Translations under genes and position numbers: made by a program
Assembly (NCBI RefSeq): GCF_025175675.1
Contig: NZ_JANIOA010000025.1
Location: forward strand, 1 to 64,000
Reading direction: 5' to 3'
DNA length: 64,000 bases
Source of the DNA: Sedimenticola hydrogenitrophicus
GTDB lineage: Bacteria > Pseudomonadota > Gammaproteobacteria > Chromatiales > Chromatiaceae
Notes under the pieces: model-generated
Told to the model about the DNA's origin: nothing
Seen by the model: only the letters and a program-made list of their open reading frames with translations
The model's database searches: none
Shown here: positions 8,655 through 16,520 of the stretch, one piece after another
Layout: each line of letters starts with the position of its first letter
Numbering within the stretch: position 1 is the first letter of the stretch

Positions 8655-9464
8655 TCAGGCGGTCGGGCCGAACAGTTCAGCCAGTTTCTGGCCGGGCTCC
8701 GCGGCGCGCATGAACGCCTCGCCGACCAGGAAGGCGTGAACGCCATGGCGGCGCATGCGCGCCACATCGGCGGGGCTGTGGATGCCGCTCTCGGTCACCA
8801 CGATGCTCTCCGGGGGGATCTGCGCCAGCAGCTCCAGGGTGGTGTCGAGGGAGACCTCGAAGGTGCGCAAATTGCGGTTGTTGATGCCGACCAGCCGGTT
8901 GTTGAGGCGTAGCGCCCGCTCCAGCTCCGCCGCGTCATGTACCTCCACCAGCACATCCATGCCCAGCCGGTGGGCCAGGTCGTTGAGCTCCGCCATCGTC
9001 CCGTCATCCAGACAGCTGACGATCAGCAGGATACAGTCGGCGCCGATCAGCCGCGCCTCGTGCACCTGGTAAGGGTCGATGATGAAATCCTTGCGGATCA
9101 CCGGCAGGTCGCAGGCGGCGCGGGCCTGTTTCAGGTAGTCGTCGCTGCCCTGGAAAAAGTCGACATCGGTCAACACCGAGAGGCACGCCGCCCCGCCCCG
9201 CTGGTAGCTGGCGGCGATCTCGGCGGGCCGGAAGTCGGCGCGGATCACCCCCTTGCTGGGGGAGGCCTTCTTGATCTCGGCGATCACCCCTGCCCCACCC
9301 TGTTCGATCCGCTCGGCGATGGCCCGGGCAAAGCCGCGGGTTGGGTTATCGATTTGCGCCAGTCGTTCGGTCAGGTGCTCCAGCGGCAGCGCCGCCCGGC
9401 GCTGGGCGATCTCTTCGCGTTTGCGTTGGACGATCGTCTTCAGGATGTCGGGTGTATTGCTCAT
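8655..9464 (-). CDS. trpC: indole-3-glycerol phosphate synthase
   Basis: A 269-residue TrpC, catalysing ring closure of carboxyphenylaminodeoxyribulose phosphate in tryptophan synthesis. Visible motifs: [20 protein letters not shown] at the start, [16 protein letters not shown] (catalytic Lys), [40 protein letters not shown] and VTESGIHS. The start chosen has an AGAGAAGA ribosome site; an ATG two codons earlier is less well placed. There is no TrpF fusion. It stands alone, about 10 kb from the trpEGD genes on the same strand. Confidence 0.96.
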   Translation of the reverse strand: MSNTPDILKTIVQRKREEIAQRRAALPLEHLTERLAQIDNPTRGFARAIAERIEQGGAGVIAEIKKASPSKGVIRADFRPAEIAASYQRGGAACLSVLTDVDFFQGSDDYLKQARAACDLPVIRKDFIIDPYQVHEARLIGADCILLIVSCLDDGTMAELNDLAHRLGMDVLVEVHDAAELERALRLNNRLVGINNRNLRTFEVSLDTTLELLAQIPPESIVVTESGIHSPADVARMRRHGVHAFLVGEAFMRAAEPGQKLAELFGPTA

Positions 9465-9545
9465 GGGCAATCTTCTCTGGTAAATACAGTCAGGGAGCGT
9501 AGTTTACACGTTCTCGTTTTTGAATTAAGCCTGTACGAGGTAGAG

Positions 9546-10046
9546 ATGGGCCGTTACCGTCCCCCACAGCCCAAACAGTCCCCCTACATCACCCGCGCCG
9601 GTTACCTGCGCCTGGAAGCGGAATCGAAGCTCCTCTGGGTACGCCGCCGCGAGGTGACCAAGGCACTCGCCGCCGCCGCCGCCGAGGGCGACCGTTCGGA
9701 AAATGCCGAGTATATCTATCGCAAGAAGGAGCTGCGGGAGTTGGACCGGCGCATCCGCTACCTGCAGAAGCGCCTGCCCGACCTGAAGGTGGTGGAGACG
9801 CGGCCCAGCAACCCGGAACAGATCTTCTTTGGCGCACTGGTCGAGCTGGAAGATGACGCCGGTGAAGCGCTGGCGTACCGGATCGTCGGTCCGGATGAGT
9901 TCGATCCGCAGCGCGGCTGGATCAGCATGGATGCACCACTGGCCCAGGCGCTGCTGAAGCGCTTTGTCGACGATGAGGTCAGGGTGCAGACCCCTGCCGG
10001 AGAGCGCCGTTTCTGGGTGTTGTCAGTCACTTACGCCGTCGATTGA
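9546..10046 (+). CDS. greB: transcription elongation factor GreB
   Basis: A 166-residue Gre factor that rescues backtracked RNA polymerase by stimulating transcript cleavage. The N-terminal coiled coil ([20 protein letters not shown] to [18 protein letters not shown]) carries the acidic tip [15 protein letters not shown], where the catalytic acidic residues sit. The C-terminal FKBP-like domain ends in [13 protein letters not shown]. The [13 protein letters not shown] start is typical of GreB rather than GreA. The open frame upstream overlaps trpC antisense and is not part of the gene. It is divergent from trpC. Confidence 0.93.
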   Translation: MGRYRPPQPKQSPYITRAGYLRLEAESKLLWVRRREVTKALAAAAAEGDRSENAEYIYRKKELRELDRRIRYLQKRLPDLKVVETRPSNPEQIFFGALVELEDDAGEALAYRIVGPDEFDPQRGWISMDAPLAQALLKRFVDDEVRVQTPAGERRFWVLSVTYAVD

Positions 10047-10099
10047 GAGAGCGCGCCACTGTGCTCCACCCCTTCGGGGTTGGCCAACCTGACAAATTT

Positions 10100-10385
10100 G
10101 TAGGATGCGGTGAGTGAAACGAACCGCATCAAGGGGGACTGCCGTTTCCAGTGAGGTTTGGTGCGGTTCGCGGGCTCACCGGCACCCTACGTCCGAGAGC
10201 TCGGTGGTCACGTTTTTTGTGCCCACGAGGATGGTGCGGCACTGGGCAAAGCCGCTCCCGGCCATCGCATCCTCGGCTCCGTAAACGGTACCTCCCTGTA
10301 CCACTCCTCATGGCCTACGCGGTATCTGTCCATCCTTGGGCAAAAAGGTGGGCACAAACTACGTGCCCACTCCACGCGACATATA
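10100..10385. repeat. composite repeat block between greB and the tautomerase gene
   Basis: The first part (10100-10190) is bounded by GTAGGATGCGGTGAG and CTCACCGGCACCCTAC. The second part carries a GTGCCCAC palindrome pair (TTTTTTGTGCCCACGAGG and GGTGGGCACAAACTACGTG) enclosing a module with CTCCCGGCCATCGCATCCTC. That module recurs in part near 30.65 kb and in inverted orientation near 47.16-47.22 kb. The remainder of the 380-base gap shows no gene. Confidence 0.65.
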
Positions 10386-10426
10386 TATTTAGTAAACCTC
10401 CGTGTCCTCTGTGCCTCGCGTTTAAT

Positions 10427-10630
10427 TTACTGACTCTCCCGCCGTAGTTCGGTGACTGAACGCCCGCCAATACCCCAGTTGTCGGTGGGCACTTCCTCGA
10501 TCACCACCACCGTGGTGGCCGGATTCTTGTTCAGGGTCTCCTGCAGCAGCCGGGTCACCCCCTCGATCAGGGTCGCCTTCTGTTCGGCCGTGGCCCCTTC
10601 GTTGGTAATCTTGATGTTCACGTAGGGCAT
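10427..10630 (-). CDS. 4-oxalocrotonate tautomerase-like protein
   Basis: A 67-residue protein of the tautomerase superfamily. The start MPYVNIKITNEGATAEQKATLI puts Pro next to the initiator Met, so it would become the catalytic N-terminal Pro after Met removal. The C-terminal half holds the PTDNWGIGGRS sequence common to 4-OT-like enzymes. These small proteins form hexamers and isomerise 2-hydroxymuconate or similar enols; the substrate here is unknown. There is no aromatic meta-cleavage cluster nearby. A GAGAAAAAGC stretch precedes the ATG. It lies downstream of the MFS gene, in the same direction. Confidence 0.85.
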   Translation of the reverse strand: MPYVNIKITNEGATAEQKATLIEGVTRLLQETLNKNPATTVVVIEEVPTDNWGIGGRSVTELRRESQ

Positions 10631-10711
10631 GCTTTTTCTCCTTCGATGATGAATGTCTGTGCGATGGATGCCGCGCAGGGTGGCATATTTCCGCTTCGCG
10701 GGCACCCGCCA

Positions 10712-11899
10712 TTACCCGGGCTGGGGGCACTCCGGTTGCAGCTCTGCACGCGGCTCCCGGGTGCCGATTGCCAGCAGGGTGCCGGCCGCGCTCAGGCCGG
10801 CGGCCAGCCACAAGGCGATCTGCGGGTTGCCACCCTGGGCCATCAACTGGCCGGCGATAATCGGTCCGCTGATCTGGCCGACCCCGTAGGAGGTGACCAG
10901 CAGGCCCATCAGCCGCGCCGGATTGTGTTGCGCCAGATGCCCTGCCTGGCTCAGCACCATGGCGACGATGCCCATGAAGGTGAAACCGAAGCAGAGCCCG
11001 CCGGCCAGGGTGGGGGTGGCGCTCCCCAGCAGCGGCAGCAGCAGGCCGAGGGTCTGAATCAGATAGGCCGCCACCAGGCTCGGCAGGTTGCCGATACGTC
11101 CCGCCCAGCGCACCCACAGGTAGCAGGAGGGGGCGGCGGCCAGCCCCAGCAGCAGCCAGGCCGACTGGCCGACACCGGCCAGTTGCGGATTGGCCTGGAT
11201 CACGGCAATGATGAAGGTGGTGCCGACGGCGAAACTGGCGCCGGCGAAGAAGTAGCTGCCGGTCAGGTAGAGAAACGGCCGTCCCAGCTCGCGCCAGGCC
11301 ATGCGCCGACCGGCCTGCGGATGGGGCTCCCCACCGCCGCTCCTGACCCAGCGCCAGGCGGGCAGGACAAACAGCAGGCCGAGCAGGGCGCTGGCCCACC
11401 AGGTGAGCCGCCAGTCCAGAGGGCTGCCGGCCCCGCCCAGTGCCAGGGCGGTGAGCACGATACCGACCCCCACCCCGCCGAAGTGCACGCCGATCAGTTG
11501 GCGCACCCCCTGGCGGGTCAGGTGCTCCAGCACCAGGCTGGTCCCCAGCACCATGCCGGCGGCGCTGCTGAGGCCGGAGAGATAGCGCAGCAGCGACCAC
11601 ACCGGCATGGATTCACTCAGGGGCAGCAGGGCGTTGCAGAGTACCGCCAGGATCAGGCCGGCGCGGAACAGCCGCTCCCGGAGGCGGCCGTTGCTCAGGC
11701 TGCTGGCCAGCAGCGCGCCGCTCAGATAGCCGGCGAAGTTCATCGCCGCCAGCAGCCCGGCGGCGGCGTCGCCCAGCCCCAGCGCCTCCTGCATGCGCGG
11801 CAGGGCCGGGGTGTAGGTGAAGCGGGCGATCCCCATGGTGAGGATCAGGCTGCTGATCCCGCCTGCCAGGATCTGCAGGTTTTGGCGTGTGCTGTGCAA
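10712..11899 (-). CDS. MFS transporter, YbfB/YjiJ type
   Basis: A 395-residue protein with about twelve membrane segments. It starts LQILAGGISSLILTMGIARFTYTPALPRM, the hallmark of the YbfB/YjiJ family of major facilitator permeases, and has the LVTSYGVGQISGPIIAGQL segment in the C-terminal half. The substrate is unknown. It is divergent from a LysR regulator with a palindromic operator in the shared 112-base gap, so its expression is probably under that regulator. The tautomerase gene follows 81 bases downstream and may belong to the same transcript, hinting at export or uptake of an organic acid. Confidence 0.88.
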   Translation of the reverse strand: MHSTRQNLQILAGGISSLILTMGIARFTYTPALPRMQEALGLGDAAAGLLAAMNFAGYLSGALLASSLSNGRLRERLFRAGLILAVLCNALLPLSESMPVWSLLRYLSGLSSAAGMVLGTSLVLEHLTRQGVRQLIGVHFGGVGVGIVLTALALGGAGSPLDWRLTWWASALLGLLFVLPAWRWVRSGGGEPHPQAGRRMAWRELGRPFLYLTGSYFFAGASFAVGTTFIIAVIQANPQLAGVGQSAWLLLGLAAAPSCYLWVRWAGRIGNLPSLVAAYLIQTLGLLLPLLGSATPTLAGGLCFGFTFMGIVAMVLSQAGHLAQHNPARLMGLLVTSYGVGQISGPIIAGQLMAQGGNPQIALWLAAGLSAAGTLLAIGTREPRAELQPECPQPG

Positions 11900-11950
11900 G
11901 ACGTTTCTCCCGTGTCGATGGTCTGTGACAGAGCATGCGGGCGCTTGCCT

Positions 11951-11975
11951 ATCATTACAAACGATTTATAATGAT
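11951..11975. promoter_or_regulatory. LysR-type operator (ATCATTA-N11-TAATGAT)
   Basis: A perfect 7-base inverted repeat, ATCATTA and TAATGAT, is separated by 11 bases. It lies in the divergent gap between the MFS and LysR genes, 36 bases before the LysR start. This has the size and symmetry of a LysR recognition-binding site. It most likely mediates autorepression of the regulator and coinducer-dependent control of the MFS gene. Confidence 0.7.
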
Positions 11976-12011
11976 CAGAACGTTCACTATTTATGAATTT
12001 AGAGGTGGGGT

Positions 12012-12854
12012 ATGGAAGTCAGCAGTCTGCGGATCTTTCTCAGCGTGGCCGAGACCGGTGGCATCTCCGCGGCGGCCGAGAAGCTGCACTATGTCCAGTC
12101 CAACGTAACCGCGCGGATCAAGAAGCTGGAGCAGGAGCTGGGGGCGGCGCTGTTTGTGCGCCGCAGTCGCGGCATGTCCCTGACCGCGGCCGGGCGGGTG
12201 CTGAAGGACTACGCCGAGCGCATCCTGCGCCTGGAGTTGCAGGCCGCGGATGCGGTGCGCGGCACCATCAAGGATGGTGGTTCGGTGCGCCTCGGTTCCA
12301 TGGAGACCACCATGGCGATCCGCCTGCCGGCGATCCTCAAGACGCTGCACGGCGACATGCCGGGGGCGGAGATCAGTGTCAGCACGGGACGCACCGAGGG
12401 GCTGATCCGCGATGTGCTGGAGCACCGCCTGGACTGCGCCTTCGTGGGCGGTCCGGTGGAGCATCCGGAGCTGGCCAGCGAGATCGCCTTCGAGGAGGAG
12501 CTGGTGCTGGTCACCGCCCGCCAGGCGGTGACCCCCAACGTGCTGCTGGTGTTCCGCTCCGGCTGCGTCTACCGGGCGCGGGCCGAGCAGTGGCTCAGGG
12601 AGGAGGGACGGTTGCCCTATGCGATCATGGAGTACGGCACCCTGGAGGGGATCCTCGGCTGCGTCGATGCCGGTCTCGGCTGCACCTTGATGCCGCGTGC
12701 CGTGGTGGAGCGTTCGGCCTTCCAGGTCGATGTGGCGGTCACCCCGATCCCGGCCCATATCGCCCGCATCCAGACCCTGCTGATCCGTCGCCGGGACACC
12801 CCGCTGAGCGGCGCCATGCACAAGCTGATCGAGCTGACCGAGGCCCACCGCTGA
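12012..12854 (+). CDS. LysR-family transcriptional regulator
   Basis: A 280-residue LysR protein. The winged helix-turn-helix occupies about residues 1-60 (LRIFLSVAETGGISAAAEKLHYVQSNVTARIKKLEQELGAALFVR), followed by a linker helix and a periplasmic-binding-like effector domain (VRLGSMETTMAIRLPAIL). The sequence ALFVRRSRGMSLTAAGRVL is typical of the family. It is divergent from the MFS permease, whose promoter it probably controls through the palindrome between them. The effector is unknown. Confidence 0.93.
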   Translation: MEVSSLRIFLSVAETGGISAAAEKLHYVQSNVTARIKKLEQELGAALFVRRSRGMSLTAAGRVLKDYAERILRLELQAADAVRGTIKDGGSVRLGSMETTMAIRLPAILKTLHGDMPGAEISVSTGRTEGLIRDVLEHRLDCAFVGGPVEHPELASEIAFEEELVLVTARQAVTPNVLLVFRSGCVYRARAEQWLREEGRLPYAIMEYGTLEGILGCVDAGLGCTLMPRAVVERSAFQVDVAVTPIPAHIARIQTLLIRRRDTPLSGAMHKLIELTEAHR

Positions 12855-12918
12855 ACTTGCCAGATAGTATCAGATGAGACTATGCTGTCTTGCAGCATCA
12901 ATAAATCAACCTTTAGTT

Positions 12919-13125
12919 GTTACTGCTCACCCGGTCTTCAAGTGATTGTCCTGCCTTGTTGGTCGATCTTGGTGGCGCCTCGAATCCGGCCCCTTTTTCA
13001 GATTCAAGCCTGCCTTTGTTTGAGCGAAGCGAGTTTGGGCAGGCGCTGAAAAAGGGGCCGGATTCGAGGAGACAAGCCATCGTGCGAGGCCGGCAAGGCA
13101 GGACAATCACCTCGTGAGTAGTTAC
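12919..13125. repeat. 207-bp dispersed palindromic element, copy 1
   Basis: The long terminal arms (GTTACTGCTCAC and GTGAGTAGTTAC, continuing into GATTGTCCTGCCTTG) enclose a strong central hairpin (CCGGCCCCTTTTTCAG with CTGAAAAAGGGGCCGG) around GAGCGAAGCGAG. Full-length copies of exactly the same size lie at 45.06 and 48.72 kb. CCTTTA occurs at 12910-12915 and again at 13125-13130, a possible target duplication. Short open frames through it, sharing the residues SACPNSLRSNKGRLESE, are by-products of the repeat. Confidence 0.85.
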
Positions 13126-13192
13126 CTTTAATTCATGTAGTCGTCTGCGGCTCGGTGGTGGCTGACGATGACGGCCCGAGGACCAAATCCGA

Positions 13193-13630
13193 GTGGAACC
13201 GATGATCAACAACGAATGGCTGAAGCGCGACGATTACCGCTATTTCTACACCATCCCGACCCGCTGGAATGACAATGACCAGTTCGGGCACCTGAACAAC
13301 GTCATCTATTACCGGCTATACGAGGCGTTGATCGTCCAGTATCTGACCGACGCCGGTCTGGACTGGATGCAGGACCCGGTGATCCCCTACGCGGCAGAGA
13401 GCCTGTGCCGTTTCCGCCGCGCAGTCAGCTTCCCCGACGTACTCGATCTGGGGCTGCGGGTGATCCGGGTGGGGCGCACCAGTGTGGTCTACGCCCTGGC
13501 CATGTTCCGCCAGGGTGAGGGCGAGGCGGCGGCCACCGGCCACTGGGTGCATGTCTACGTCGACCGGCAGACCCAGCAGCCGATGCCGGTGCCCGAGGCG
13601 ATCCTCGCGGCGATGCTGAGCGACCAGTGA
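13193..13630 (+). CDS. acyl-CoA thioesterase (4HBT / YbgC-like hotdog)
   Basis: A 145-residue hotdog-fold protein. The segment TRWNDNDQFGHLNNVIYYRLYEAL (about residues 23-46) is the 4-hydroxybenzoyl-CoA thioesterase signature, with the catalytic Asp next to FGHLNN. It probably hydrolyses acyl-CoA esters; the substrate is not predictable. A GTG start ten bases after GAGGA is preferred, with an in-frame ATG three codons later as alternative. It stands alone between a 207-bp repeat and a small hairpin. Confidence 0.87.
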   Translation: MEPMINNEWLKRDDYRYFYTIPTRWNDNDQFGHLNNVIYYRLYEALIVQYLTDAGLDWMQDPVIPYAAESLCRFRRAVSFPDVLDLGLRVIRVGRTSVVYALAMFRQGEGEAAATGHWVHVYVDRQTQQPMPVPEAILAAMLSDQ

Positions 13631-13674
13631 GGCGGTAGTCGCAGCCCCTCAGCCAGGGTCGGATAATGAGCAGA

Positions 13675-13746
13675 CAGGGGGCGGAGTCAAGCAGCGCACC
13701 GGCGACGCGACAGGCAACCTGGTTTGAGCGGTTTGACGCCGACCCC
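13675..13746. repeat. decayed hairpin repeat, GGGGCGGAGTCAAG type
   Basis: The arms GGGGGCGGAGTCAAG and TTTGACGCCGACCCC are imperfectly complementary. It is a degenerate member of the hairpin family seen at 19.1 and 44.2 kb and lies between convergent genes. Confidence 0.6.
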
Positions 13747-13789
13747 TTGCTCCGAATGGTGGCGTGGATGGAGCCCGCACCCTGGGAGC

Positions 13790-15046
13790 TTAGTCATGTG
13801 CGCTTGCCCAGGTGACGAATTCGGCATGCGGTATCGGCCGGGCGATGTGGTAGCCCTGAATGATGTCGCAACCCAGCTCGACCAGGATCTCCTGCATCTC
13901 TGCCGTCTCTATCCCCTCGGCAACGATCTCCAGATGCAGTTTTCTGGCCATCTGGATAATGGTGCTGACGATATGCCGGTCGAGGTCGTCGTTGAGGATG
14001 TTCAGGATGAAGGAGCGGTCGATCTTCAGCTCATCCGCCGGCAGCTGCTTGAAGTAGGCGAGGGAGGAGTAGCCGGTGCCGAAGTCGTCGATGGAGATGC
14101 GTATGCCGTTGTCCTGAAGCCGCTTCAGGATGTCGGCGCTACGCGCGATATCCTGCATCAATGATCCCTCGGTGACCTCCAGGGTCAGCAGTTCGGGGCG
14201 GGTGTCCCAGAGGCCGAGGGCGCTGGTCACTGCCTTAATGAAGCGTTCGTCGGTCAGATCGAGGGCCGAGATATTTACCGCCACGGAGAGATTTCGGGCC
14301 GGATCGCCCCACTCCTGGCGTTCGCGCAGGGCGGTGTTGAGACACCACCAGGTCAGTTTCGGCATGATGCCCATGCGCTCGGCTACCGGAATGAACAGGT
14401 CCGGGGGAATCATGCCGTGAACCGGGTGCCGCCAGCGCATCAGTGCTTCGGCTCCCAGCAGGCGCCCGCTGTGCGAGGCGATCTTCGGCTGGTAGTGAAG
14501 GCTCAGTTGGTTGCCGGTGATGGCATTGTCCAGGTCACCTTCGATATCCCAGTCGGTAACGATGCTCTTCAGATCATCGTGGTTGTAAATCTGATAGGGC
14601 GTCCGGGTGATTTTCGAAGCCAGATTGGCAATCTCGGCATAGCGGAACAGCTGTTCCGGGTCACGACTGTGTTCCGGGGCCAGTGCCATGCCGATGGAGA
14701 ATGAAAACTTTCGTTCCTTATTCTGGATCTCGATGGGTGAGCCGAGAATGCCTGCCAGCTTGTTGACGGCGAGGATGGCGTGACCACGATTCACCAATCG
14801 GCTGAGCAGCACGACAAACTCAAACCGCCCCGAGCGGATTATCCGGTCGTCGGGGTGGAGTGCCTGCTCCAGCTGGCGGGACAGATCGGCCATGATCCGT
14901 TCCGCATGCCGGGCGCCAAAAATGCTGCCGATACGTCTCAGGCCATGCGGGTAGATGAGTACCAGGGCATAGTTTGCCTGCGCCGAGGCCGTTAGTGCCT
15001 CCAGACGCTCAAACAGTTGTGTTGGGGATGAGATGTGTTGGTCCAC
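13790..15046 (-). CDS. c-di-GMP phosphodiesterase with degenerate GGDEF and intact EAL domain
   Basis: A 418-residue cytosolic protein starting at a GTG with GGAG six bases before. Residues about 1-165 form a GGDEF-like domain in which the signature is replaced by SGRFEF, so no cyclase activity is expected. Residues about 175-415 form an EAL domain with the key motifs present: GAEALMRWRHP, VNISALDL, LEVTEGSL, DDFGTGYSSL, KIDRSFI, EGIET and GYHIARP. It should therefore hydrolyse cyclic di-GMP. No sensor or membrane part is visible. It begins 11 bases after the HD-GYP gene and shares its transcript. Confidence 0.93.
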   Translation of the reverse strand: MDQHISSPTQLFERLEALTASAQANYALVLIYPHGLRRIGSIFGARHAERIMADLSRQLEQALHPDDRIIRSGRFEFVVLLSRLVNRGHAILAVNKLAGILGSPIEIQNKERKFSFSIGMALAPEHSRDPEQLFRYAEIANLASKITRTPYQIYNHDDLKSIVTDWDIEGDLDNAITGNQLSLHYQPKIASHSGRLLGAEALMRWRHPVHGMIPPDLFIPVAERMGIMPKLTWWCLNTALRERQEWGDPARNLSVAVNISALDLTDERFIKAVTSALGLWDTRPELLTLEVTEGSLMQDIARSADILKRLQDNGIRISIDDFGTGYSSLAYFKQLPADELKIDRSFILNILNDDLDRHIVSTIIQMARKLHLEIVAEGIETAEMQEILVELGCDIIQGYHIARPIPHAEFVTWASAHD

Positions 15047-15057
15047 GGATCTCCGGT

Positions 15058-16305
15058 TTAAAAGTAGTAGAGGTTCGGGTCCAGGTCATAGGCGCCCGGC
15101 GGCAGGCCCCGGGCGATGCTGAGTGGGGCGGTCCCCTTACTCTCCAGGCCGGCCTGCAGGTCCAGTTCCTGGAACTCATCCAGCAGCTGCTTGTCATGGT
15201 CGAGCAGGACCATGATCAGCGGTCGCAGGCGGTAATGATCATTCTGGCCGATCACCACGCCGACACTGCCGTTGCTGAGTTCGACCAGGCTGCCGACGGG
15301 ATAGATGCCCACCACCTGAATGAACTGCTCCGCCAGTTCGGTCTGAAAGTCGATGCCGCGCCATTGATAGAGTAGTTCGATCGCCTCGAAGGCGGGCAGT
15401 GGCTGGCAGAAGGGGCGCTGCGAGGTGATGGCGTCGTAGGCGTCCACAATCCCGGCAATACGGCCGCACAGGGGAATCTTCTCCTCGCTCAGTCCCAGGG
15501 GGTAGCCGCTGCCGTTGTGCCGCTCGTGATGGGTGCTGATCATCTCCAGCGCCATTCGGTCCGCACCCTTGGTCTGCTTCACCATCTCGAACCCGATCCG
15601 CACATGCTGTTTGACCGTTTCAAACTCCTCGACGCTCAGGCGGCGCTGGTTGTTCAGCAGCTCCTTGGAGAGCCGGCACTTGCCGATATCGAACAGAAAG
15701 CAGCCGGTCGCCAGCGAGTTAAGCTGGTTGACCGGCAGGCCGAGGTGGCGGCCGAAGGCCACCGCCCAGACCGCGCAGCTGAGTGCATGGTGATAGGTGT
15801 AGCTGTCCATGCGCTTTAGGTGGGCCAGCCAGATGAAGGCATCCGGGTTGCGGGTGATGCTCTGCACCATCGGTTCTATCGCCTTTTTCAGGACCGGCAG
15901 ATTGAGCTGTTTGTCCCCTTCCGCATCCTGCAGCAGGGTCTGGTAGGTGCTTTCCAATACCTCGTAGTGGAGCCGCGCGCTCCCCATCTCCTCCTCGCGT
16001 GGTACGGACTTCTGGTAGTTGATGCGGGTACGTCCCGTGAGGCGACGGATCTGCATTGCGTCGGATACCGGATCGTGCGCCCCGCCCGCGCCCAGAATAT
16101 GGCCGGGGATCGAGTGGTCTTCGCTCTTCAGTACATCCACATAGACGTAGTCGCAGTAGCTCTTCAGCGCCAGCAGGTCCTGTTCGGAGAGGATTTGAAA
16201 GCCCTGGATGGGGTACGGGGTCTCCAGCCAGGGCCGGTCGAGGCTGGAGACAAACATGCCCCGTTGCAGGTCATCCACGCGTACTTTAATGACGGTTATC
16301 GACAT
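15058..16305 (-). CDS. DUF3391 / HD-GYP domain protein with altered HD motif
   Basis: A 415-residue protein. The N-terminal part (IKVRVDDLQRGMFVSSLDRPWLETPY) matches the DUF3391 domain often fused to HD-GYP. The HD-GYP domain runs from about residue 160 to 330. The GYP part is present (ISTHHERHNGSGYPLGL, then GRIAGIVDAYDAITSQRPF), but the metal-binding His-Asp pair reads Phe-Asp (LFDIGK where LLHDIGK is usual), and the Asp of HHERxDG is Asn. Catalysis may be weakened or lost, leaving binding or scaffolding. It is first gene of a two-gene unit with the EAL protein. Confidence 0.9.
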   Translation of the reverse strand: MSITVIKVRVDDLQRGMFVSSLDRPWLETPYPIQGFQILSEQDLLALKSYCDYVYVDVLKSEDHSIPGHILGAGGAHDPVSDAMQIRRLTGRTRINYQKSVPREEEMGSARLHYEVLESTYQTLLQDAEGDKQLNLPVLKKAIEPMVQSITRNPDAFIWLAHLKRMDSYTYHHALSCAVWAVAFGRHLGLPVNQLNSLATGCFLFDIGKCRLSKELLNNQRRLSVEEFETVKQHVRIGFEMVKQTKGADRMALEMISTHHERHNGSGYPLGLSEEKIPLCGRIAGIVDAYDAITSQRPFCQPLPAFEAIELLYQWRGIDFQTELAEQFIQVVGIYPVGSLVELSNGSVGVVIGQNDHYRLRPLIMVLLDHDKQLLDEFQELDLQAGLESKGTAPLSIARGLPPGAYDLDPNLYYF

Positions 16306-16520
16306 TGAACGGCTCTGGGCAGTTGCTGGTCATGCGCTAAATGCGGACGTGTCCACGACCGGTGCGTCCCTTCAGTATGGTATTTTATGCGGCAGATTTC
16401 GGCCCCTGTGTATGCAGGAAACCGGTTCTGCCGGACGTCCCCCCTTTATGTCGGCCGGGGTGACGGAATCTTTATCCTTTTTGCTGTTGCCGGGCCGGGT
16501 GGCAGGGTGCGGCACCCGCT

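Noticed and set aside
12913-13212. Short frames in all three 207-bp elements that share the residues SACPNSLRSNKGRLESE
   Set aside because: The similarity is inherited from the DNA repeat. No ribosome site, and frames differ in their flanks. Not a protein family.
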